Positions 56,415 to 64,000 of a DNA stretch of 64,000 nt are shown here, piece by piece (position 1 is the first letter of the stretch; each line of letters begins with the position of its first letter). The notes under the pieces are model-generated. The model did no database searches. It was given only the letters and a program-made list of their open reading frames with translations, and was not told the DNA's origin. Source of the DNA: Amoebidium appalachense (lineage: Eukaryota > Ichthyosporea). The translations under genes and the position numbers were made by a program. The stretch covers positions 9,267,010-9,331,009 of the forward strand of contig CAVNZM010000011.1 of NCBI GenBank assembly GCA_963693365.1. Direction: 5' to 3'.

Positions 56415-58853
56415 GGGGGGGGGAAGGGGGGGGGGGGGGGGGGTCAAGGTTGCAAGGGCCACATTCTAAGCATGTGATGTTGCACAGGCTGGGGCACTAT
56501 CAGTACCGGGTGGTGGATGCAGACGACCCCAACTGCAGTGCCGCCCTCGACAGCGGCATCGACCCCATCAAGATCCCCCGCCTGGTCATCTATGAGAAGA
56601 CCATGCAGACCGTGAACTCGGTGGTATGTGCACCCAGGTTGTGTTGTGCAGGGTTTTATTGGACAGAGTGGAGAGTGGATGATACTACATTCCCTGACGG
56701 AGTATAACCAGACTTCCCAGCCTAACAGCTATTGGATAAGAATCTAACGGTATGCCATCCATGTTGCTGGGTCCACTTTATAGTTATTCTATGGCTTTCT
56801 GCAACACAAGGTTTTACAACATATCGCAGCCCTCACCGCATTTTTGCAATCGCCTGATGCACACATGCATGCAGTGGGCGCTTGTTGAGAGCCGCAAGGT
56901 GGACCCGACCCGCTGCTGTGCGGTGTTTGATGAGGCCCAGGGCCTGGAGGGGCTGCGGGTGCTGGAGGAGCAGACCCAGTTCCTGTTCCGGGCCATTTGC
57001 ACGTCATCGCTGTTTGACGATTTATTCAGGTGCTCCCCCCCCCCCCTCCCCCCCCCCCGTCCCTCCCTCCCTCCCTCCCCTGTTGCATCACATTTTGGCA
57101 CTGGGCAATTTTTTTTGCGATTATTCATCTCTCCAAGACTCTTTCGACAAAGCCACATGGTGTTAATCGACATCAAGGTCTGGTGTCTGAAATCTCTCAG
57201 ACGGTCATGTAGTCCGCAGGGAGTGTATACTCTACATGCTATGAGGGAATAGTGGCATTGCTGAGCCCGTGCCAACCTTTGTCCTCCCCCTTCTCCCCCC
57301 CCCCCCCCCCCCCCCCCCCCCGCGCAGGTGCACGCCTGCACACACACACGAATGCATGCACACATCAGCCACACACACACGCACCCATGTACACGGACGC
57401 ACACACACACATACACACACACACACACACACACATGGGGCTTTACAGGGTCTGCACTCGGCTTTCGTTGGCTGCATAGAACATGCTAAATCTTGACAAG
57501 AGCCAAAACTTAATTAACAACTGTTCCGTAGCCCATAACTCTCATCAACTGTTGTTTTAGGCATAACTTAGCGCGACAACTGATTGAGCCTTCGAGTCAC
57601 ATAGTTATTCAAAACTGTGCTAGCCAGCCAGTGCAGTAACCTTTTGCATGGTGCAAACCTTTGCTGTGAACCCCCCCCCCCCCCCCCCCCCTCCCCTTCC
57701 ATCCTCCCCTCTGAGCCCCATTAAACCCACCCTTCCTTTCCTTAAGACTGGCGAAGCATAGTGACCATCCGCCTTATTCATATCCGGAATCTATTACCGT
57801 TTGTGATGTGTTCTTGCGTATGGGTTTGTGTTTGTCTATTCGGCTGGACCTTTGTGAATGGATATCTTGGTGCGTCCACCATTAAGGACAAAGGGTTCAT
57901 TTTGAAATTTCACTATGTAATTGATCAAATTTCATATGTAGGATTATCGGCCCCCACTGAGTATCGGGAGTTAGGGAGTATGCGGGATTACGATCTGCCG
58001 TTATGCACATGCTTGGTTCATCCCCGCACTCAATTTGATTGGTGTGGACATAACGGACCAATAGTCTTATATACCATATATGGTATGTAAGGAAATTTAT
58101 TTTTGGACATTTATTCGTTAAGTGCTGAGCACGTGACACCGAGTTTGTGTGAGCCTAAAATGTGCAATCTTTCACTGGTAGCCATATCCTACAGCAAAAA
58201 TCTGAAAAATTGATAACCTAAACATATGGTCGGTAGTAAATGACTGGCGATATCACAGGAGAATGCGAATCTGGAGCAGGCTGGGATTTCTTCCAGATGA
58301 AATTCAACGGGAGCTTGATATCAAGTAAACCCCCCTCCTCCCCTCCCTCCCCTCCTTTCTCTCTCTCTCTCTCCCTTCTTCCTTCCCTTCTAGCTGGCCA
58401 ACCATTATCTTTAGGGGTGGGAGGTGGGGGTGGGGATGAGGGGCTCGGAATAGCAGTATGCATCATTCTCCCCCCCCTCCCCCCCCCCCCCCCCCCCCGC
58501 GGGGGGGGGGGGGGGGGGGGTATAAACGTAATAGTGTATATTAAAAGGGATACCCACTCACTTTTTATTTTTTATTTTTGTTTTTATCTTAATTTTTTTT
58601 TGGGGGGGGGGAGGGGGAGGAGGGGAGGGGGGGGGTTATAAAGCTGTGAAGCTAATACATAATGAGATGGGTACCTACCTGATTTTTTCTGGGTTATGCC
58701 TTAAAAGCATTTTCATGCAGATACAACAATCGTCTCTTGTCAACACATGACCTCGAGCTTGGCTACTGTCACATCAGCGACCGTGATGAGATGACGCGTG
58801 CACAACGAGACTACTACCCAATCTGCTACAATAAGCAGGAAAAGGAGAAGTGA
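47044..58853 (+). CDS. unrecognised multi-exon gene (5' end uncertain)
   Basis: Exons: 47044-47267, 48163-48249, 49249-49327, 49972-50084, 50517-50623, 50707-about 50755, 50908-50983, 51857-52009, 52747-52832, 53638-53713, 54218-54304, 54428-54488, 55437-55563, 55749-55832, 56488-56623, 56875-57029, 58259-58324, 58721-58853. All splice sites are AG/GT and phases close everywhere except across 50707-50983, where one boundary is unresolved. The last exon ends in TGA after KQEKEK. Exon 3 encodes a hydrophobic stretch that could be a membrane helix in the phase that fits its neighbours. Later exons hold charged conserved-looking segments ([38 protein letters not shown]). I know no family with these motifs, so function is left open. 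Confidence 0.75.
48716..49248 (+). repeat. (CA)n arrays flanking an exon of the unrecognised gene
   Basis: Several CA arrays with short interruptions; the last runs directly into ACACACAG at the acceptor of exon 49249-49327. Confidence 0.9.
49513..49592 (+). repeat. AT-rich tandem repeat, ATAATATCGTATAATATGAT-like unit
   Basis: Five or so units of about 16-20 bp alternating ATATGATATAAT and CGTATA words lie in an intron. No other feature there. Confidence 0.7.
52122..52590 (+). repeat. minisatellite, about 22 units of 16-21 bp
   Basis: Each unit is GCATCTGTTT followed by a GT run of variable length. Units differ mainly by two-base steps in the GT part. It lies in the intron between exons 51857-52009 and 52747-52832. 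Because it has no stop codon in several frames it makes long spurious reading frames. Confidence 0.95.
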
Positions 58854-59241
58854 ATGGTATACTATAGTATGGGGCACTGTGGCACAGCTCAGAATTTGCA
58901 AGGATTCATCTTAACATATTTGCTACGTTCAGTGATGTCCATTTTTGCATAGTTTTGTGGCTCTTAGTTCTGCATTTTTTGCCATCGTGTCAAGCATGAA
59001 TGTTGCAAGTTCCATATAGTGTCCATTTTTCTGAGCAGACTAGTTTTGGTATCTTTTCTTGATGAAGGTGGATTTCTTACGAATGTGACCTTTCTAAAGA
59101 AAGTTAGTCAGTGGCCATTACAGAAGACAATCACACGAGAAAAAGGTCTGTTGTGTGACCTGTGCATGTGTGCATGCAAAGACAGGCTGTCAGTAATGGG
59201 CGGTGCGCCTGGTGGTTATGGGGCATGCCAAGTTGAAGAGC

Positions 59242-59287
<46 letters not shown>

Positions 59288-59634
59288 ACACCTCCCCCCT
59301 GTTGCAGGCCAAAGTGTCGTCCAGGCCAACGTGTTGTCATCTCTAATTAAAATCCAGGTCGTCAAATTTGACTGGTCTAGGGTGAATATCGGGCAGGCCA
59401 AAATGCACCCCCCCCCCCCCCTCCCCCCTACTACCCTGGGTGACAGGGGGGTCAGAGGGTTTGTATGACGTGGTGGGAGAAACACAGTGTGTGCGCGGCG
59501 GGGGGGGGGGGGGGGGGGGGGGGGGGGTATAAACAATCATTGTCGTGACTTTAGCTTATGACATCTTTTGGGAAAAAGATCATGTCTACTGTTTTTTATC
59601 ATCTTAATACAAATGATGTATTCGGGGGGGACCA

Positions 59635-59671
<37 letters not shown>

Positions 59672-60108
59672 ATAATCATTATAGTGTCCTGAGCTTGTTG
59701 CTTTGTGTGTTGGTCGAAAAGAAATCATGGCCACTGATAGCAGGATTTTACGAACTCGTTGCAAATGGTGTAGTATCATGTGGTTTGTATGTATTTATCG
59801 CCATTGCATTTATAATAACCTTACAGAAGCCATAATACACCATTATGATATAGTCGTAATCATCGATCTTGTATTCTTAAGACATTCTTACATCACAATC
59901 ATTCATAGACTAAGTACTGCTCACATGGAATAAAACCCCGGGCCCCCCGCCGGCGGACAGCATATATATTTTGTATGCTTTAGTTGCCACTACGTTAAAG
60001 AACCATACACAGCAGCCAATTCATGTTATAATCGTAAATATCTTCTATGCATAATTTTCAATCTTGATCTTATACTTATACACCTACATGAAATAAATCC
60101 AGACAGCA
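58854..60108. other. intergenic with poly-G-bounded repeats
   Basis: After the stop of the unrecognised gene I see no exon. At 58501-58530, 59500-59540 and 59637-59685 a G run is followed by TATAA(A/T)C and similar sequence. The last two copies continue alike for about 100 bp (AAAAGAT/AAAGAAATCATG...CTACTG/CCACTG). Confidence 0.5.
59527..59800 (-). repeat. two related copies of a poly-C-tailed repeat
   Basis: Read on the minus strand, two diverged copies end GATTATA or GTTTATA followed by poly-C (59637-59670 and 59500-59526). A third end of this type is at 58501-58530. Confidence 0.45.
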
Positions 60109-60726
60109 TCATTCCCAGCCACCCCGAGCCAAGACTACTGGCTCCCTCGACTGTGCCTACTGTCACGAAGACCATCGTGTCACACAGTGTGACAAACCTG
60201 GCTGCTCAATTGCCCGTCGTCACCGTGCCAGCACCAAGTCTGGAAAAGAGGTGCATTTTGCCCTCGTGTCCACCACGGCCTCCCTACCCATGGACCCCTG
60301 CTGGGACTCGGCTTCAAACGTCCACGTGTGCCCAGTAAAGGAGTACTTCTCTACTCTTGAGCCGTGCCCCCCGACTGACGTCCACGGCCTCGGCATCGTC
60401 ACTGCACATCACCGTGGTGTCATCAACCTGGCCGTCACCTACAACGGAGTAACATCAGTACTGAGCCTCAACACCCTCTACGTACCCGACTCCCCAGCCT
60501 TCCTGATTTCACCCTCAATGGCCTCCAAGTCGGGTCTCCTTGCCCACCTCGATGATGAAGATACATTCCCATCCTACCTCTACACTCGTGGTGGCAACAT
60601 CGTGTGTTCCCTCACAGGCACAGATGGACTGTACTTCATCACCGACTATGAGATACGTCCCTCCATCCCTCGGTCCGTCACTGCTCTGGTAACCAACGTC
60701 AAGGTCAACAATGATCCCCAGCTCTG
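60109..60726 (+). mobile_element. internal copia fragment (zinc knuckle and protease region)
   Basis: Nearly identical to part of 40280-41974 but on the opposite strand. It keeps the knuckle, the DSAS protease motif and the sequence up to just before LWHHRLGH. Differences include D/E-D-A to D-T and a few Val/Ala/Thr changes. Both ends are abrupt and no LTR is near. Confidence 0.9.
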
Positions 60727-60728
60727 CC

Positions 60729-60759
60729 GATGTGACGTCATCAAAGATGACGTCACATC
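60729..60759. promoter_or_regulatory. perfect inverted repeat with two TGACGTCA (CRE-like) sites
   Basis: Arms GATGTGACGTCATC and GATGACGTCACATC are exact complements around AAA. Each has the 8-bp CRE/ATF consensus TGACGTCA. It starts two bases after the copia fragment ends, so it may mark an insertion or deletion junction or a terminal hairpin instead of a control site. Confidence 0.5.
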
Positions 60760-61039
60760 CACGCGGTCCCGCACCCCTTAGGATATGGGATATGTGAATA
60801 TGAGGTATGTGATATCTGTGTACACATATCGCGATATGGGATATGAGATGTGGGTGGATATATGTACAGGAGCACGTGCACACACTGTGTGTGTGTGTGT
60901 GCAACACGTGCAGAGCATGTGGTTTTAATTAAATGATTAAAGAATTAAAGAGAGAGAGGGCGGAACACGTGTACGCGTACGTGTACGCGTACATGTGGTG
61001 CGTACACAAGTGCGGATCAAAGGAATGCGAAGGTTTGCG
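60760..61039. other. no gene; short periodic words
   Basis: 60782-60870 repeats GATATGGGATATG-type words, and 60966-61000 has the alternating word GTACGCGTAC twice. No exon seen. Confidence 0.5.
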
Positions 61040-61250
61040 CAAGGCGTCCAATGGGAATTCGAATTCTGAATTCCATGTACAAGGCGTCCAATGGTATTAC
61101 GGATGCGCAGGGCGGCCAATGATAATTCGGCTCAAAAAAGCAAATTGCCGCACAAGGCGTCCAATGAGCATTAAGGACAGCACATTCCATCCCCAAGGCG
61201 TCCAATGAGCGCCCGGATCGGTCTATCTGGGTCTCTTATTGGACGCCTTA
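61040..61250 (+). promoter_or_regulatory. array of six CCAAT-containing repeats upstream of the polymerase-like gene
   Basis: CAAGGCGTCCAATG or a close variant stands at 61040, 61080, 61108, 61153 and 61194 in direct orientation, and once inverted (TATTGGACGCCTTA) at 61237. Spacing is 28-45 bp. The core CCAAT suggests NF-Y-type binding and a promoter, while iterated sites with one inverted copy would also fit a replication-initiator or transposase binding array. The downstream ATG is at 61489. Confidence 0.6.
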
Positions 61251-61488
61251 GGTACACAGGCGGCCGCCGCGACCACACACACACACACAAACAAACACGT
61301 ACCGACGTTGTTTTTTGCAAGATGTTTGCTTTGGAGATTTATTGCACAGGCACAGGCTTGTTATTTTGCATACCGTTCTTTATTGAGGCGTTGCCCTGGC
61401 ACAGCCAGGATTAGCCTAGTAATTATTAAGTAGATTGATACTTGAGATTTATAAGATTACAGCCTGAGATCTAAGGTTACCATTCAAG

Positions 61489-64000
61489 ATGTTCAGAGAG
61501 AGCCAGGAAGAGTTTGAAGATGACCTGTTGCGGGCACTGGATGCCGACCCGCAGCAGGTCCTGCAAGCCCACCCGTTTCTGCAGGCCATGTTGGCCCCAC
61601 CACCCCCCACCCCCACCCCCTCCCCGGCCTCCCCCCGGCCCCCGCCCCCATCAACCACCCCGATGACCCCCAGATCATCGCCATGCCCGCTGAGGGCAAC
61701 TGGCGGCTGCGTTCCCGTGTCGATGACATGCAGGCACGGGGACTGGGTGTGCGTGGTCACACCCTCGAGTACCAACCCCTGCGCACCCTTGACGTCACCG
61801 AGTTCCCCCAGTTCTTTGCTGCCATGCTGTTTGATGCCATTGCCCGTGCAGATGTGCAGGTGGGGGACATGCTGATTGTGCGTATCATCAGCCTGCACGT
61901 GCAGGCCAACGGTGTGGACAACCAGGTGGGGGATGACGGCAACCCCAATGCCGATGTCACCAACCGTCGTGTGTTTACGGCCGGCCCCATGGACGTGTTC
62001 AATGGTGATGTCAACGCCGTGGTGCTCAAGCTGATGGAGAACATACGTCAACGTACCCAGAGTGCAGCCGAGACCTTCATGGACGGCCGATCCAGCGTGC
62101 ATCTGACAGTGGCCCGGCCCAAGGACATGGTGAGGAGGGGTGCCTGCGGCACCCTGTCCACCACCACGGGGGTGAATGCACGGTGGCTGCAGGATCTGGT
62201 GGAGGCCAAGGCCGTGGTGGATGTGACCGCCCTGGTGCAGGATGCCTGCACCACCGACGACCCACAGGTGACCGGGGAGACCTGCCTGGACCATCAGCAG
62301 CTTCACGACTTTGCCTACGGCCCCAACTGTGCCCAGCTGTGCCTGGTGTACTGCATGGTGATGTGGCTCAAGAAGGCAGCCAATGGCAACGAGCAGGCCA
62401 ACCTGCCCACCGAGCACACACGCAAGGTGCTGGGCAAGGGGGGCAACCTAATGGATCGCAAGGACCACCACGTGCTGTGCCACCTGCTGACCCCGGAGGA
62501 GGTGGTGGGGATGGGCAACAACGTCAGATCTTCGGGCTGTGGGGTGTGCAACCTGCTGTTCCCACCCACAGACTACCGTAGCCACTTCAAGGACCGCTAC
62601 CTGCGGAGATTGGTGAGGGCCACCCACGTGCTGTGGGCCAAGTACGGCCTGCCCGTGCCTGCAGAGGACGGCCTGACGGTGGATGAGCTGGGTGCAGCCG
62701 TGGATGCCCTCAACACGGCCATTGCCGAGCAGCCCGAGTCAGTCACCCGCCTGCGGTTGGTGGTGGTGGACATGGACAGCAAGGGCAGGGTGCTACGCCG
62801 GTACGGGGACCTGAGCACGGCCCTGCCCCCCGGCAAGCTGTGCACCATGTACTTGGCCCACTCCCAGAAGCTGGGGCACTTCACGGCCATCACCTCGAGT
62901 GTCAGCACGACCATCGAGCGCCTGCGGCACGACAACCACACGGGGGAGGCACGTCGGAGCCTCAGCACCTGCTTCCACTGCAACCAGACCGTGCAAGCCA
63001 AGAACATGGGGGTGCACCGTTGTGTGAACCGGTGTGAGAACTGTGGATCAAAGCGCCGTCTGCAGCTTGCACGGGCAGGGGAGGAGGTATGGCCTTACCG
63101 TTGTGACGACTGCTGTGGTCTCTTCCCTTCAGCCAAGTGCATGGCCAACCACAGCACCAGGCTCAAGGGGGTGGGGGCCAGGGCCGACGGCCGGCAACAA
63201 TCCTTCTGTGACACCGTGTTCTGGTGCCGGCTGGCCACGTGCACCCACGGTCTGCAGGGGTACCGGGTGTTTGGCAGTGGGGATGATGCCCGTAGGGTGT
63301 GTGTGTCGGGCAACCCTGCCGGCCGGTTCCTCTACAAGTTCAAGTACGCCAGCGTGTGCCGGCTACGTCGGTTGCACACCGCCCAGGAGCAAGGGGGGTA
63401 CGATGCAGGTGCAGATGCCGGCGCCAACGACGAGGGGGAGGACTGGGGCTGGGGCACGGACACGGAGGAGGACTCGGATGCCGAGAATGCCGACTCAGGC
63501 CCCCCACCCAGCCTTGCCGACACGTCGGACGACGAAGGTGACGATGATGACAACGGCGATGGCATCGACCTCATGCAGATGTCTGAGGGGGAGGGGGATG
63601 ACGGGGGTGAGCACGGGGGCAAGAAGAAGGACGACACGTGGACACAGCACCTGTGCACCGACTACGACTGCAAGGGGTGTGGGGGGTACATGCCCTGCAA
63701 CCACACGTGCCTCATACGCAGCAAGCGTGACCAGCGACGTGTGTACATGTGCACGCACACGGATGCAGACGGCACGGCGTGCGGCAGGGTGGCGTGCTAC
63801 TCCAACGAGCATGGGCAGGGGGAGGAGGGGGAGGAGGGGGAGGGGGAGGGGCCGGAGAGTCACCTGCACGGCAGAGGGCCAGGTTGGATGGTGCCGACGG
63901 CAGGGTGGGTGCACACGTGTGCAAACGGCACGTGCCCGACGACGATGGCAGCAGGGGGCCGTGGAAGCAGACCCGGCAGCCCATCAGGGACATCGTGCTG
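61489..64000 (+). CDS. Maverick/Polinton-type family B DNA polymerase, N-terminal part (putative), 3' partial
   Basis: About 837 codons run to the window edge without introns, with very high GC at third positions. The first 45 codons (MFRESQEEFEDDLLRAL) are acidic. The frame then changes within a C-rich tract at 61596-61650 to the long frame through 61683. It continues to a (GGGGAG)n tract at 63807-63852, after which GC3 favours another frame. Order of features matches N-termini of virus- or Maverick-type PolB proteins: a beta-rich segment ending in a QS motif (residues about 110-200), an LCLVYCMV-like block (about 283), LAHSQKLGHFTAIT (about 460), paired CxxC and H/C zinc clusters (about 490-545), an acidic linker, and HLCTDYDCKGCGGYMPCNH (about 720). 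Exonuclease and polymerase motifs would lie beyond the edge, so this is an inference from architecture. Confidence 0.5.

Overview
The window is intron-rich eukaryotic nuclear DNA. It has GT-AG introns of about 40 bp to 3 kb, single-copy eukaryotic genes, LTR and DNA-transposon remnants, and very many (GT)n/(CA)n arrays and poly-C/poly-G runs of 15-57 bp. ITFG1 and glycosyltransferase-31 homologues would suit an animal, an animal relative or an alga; the sequence does not let me choose. Most long apparent reading frames are translations of simple repeats and are left out.

Layout. 147-10336 (+): 3' part of an ITFG1 (T-cell immunomodulatory protein) homologue, 14 exons with every splice phase closing. 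11343-15082: decayed Ty3/gypsy-type LTR element, an AT-rich tandem repeat and a direct repeat. 15319-25763 (-): remains of an intron-containing MULE transposase-derived gene, with a DIRS-like gag remnant and an unrecognised two-exon gene lying among its 3' parts. 26907-27880: solo copia LTR. 29.7-31.9 kb: isolated weak exons. 33285-39468 (-): complete seven-exon GT31 glycosyltransferase gene, intact apart from one in-frame TGA. 40280-43035 (-): truncated Ty1/copia element with its 5' LTR. 44-58.9 kb (+): a many-exon gene I do not recognise, with nearly all splice phases consistent. 60109-60726 (+): internal copia fragment. 61489-64000 (+): an intronless, GC-rich reading frame resembling the N-terminal, zinc-binding part of Maverick/Polinton-type family B DNA polymerases, running off the window edge and preceded by an array of CCAAT-containing repeats.

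The host genes are unrelated in function: a membrane FG-GAP protein, a Golgi-type glycosyltransferase and an unknown protein. Mobile DNA occupies much of the space between them. The most interesting part is the right end, where a self-synthesising-transposon or virus-like polymerase gene has its own repeat array. Other points are the in-frame TGA in an otherwise perfect GT31 gene, poly-C tracts that follow conserved motifs like retroposon tails, and splice acceptors made of CA or C repeats. Exon models rest on reading splice sites and phases by eye; no database search was possible.
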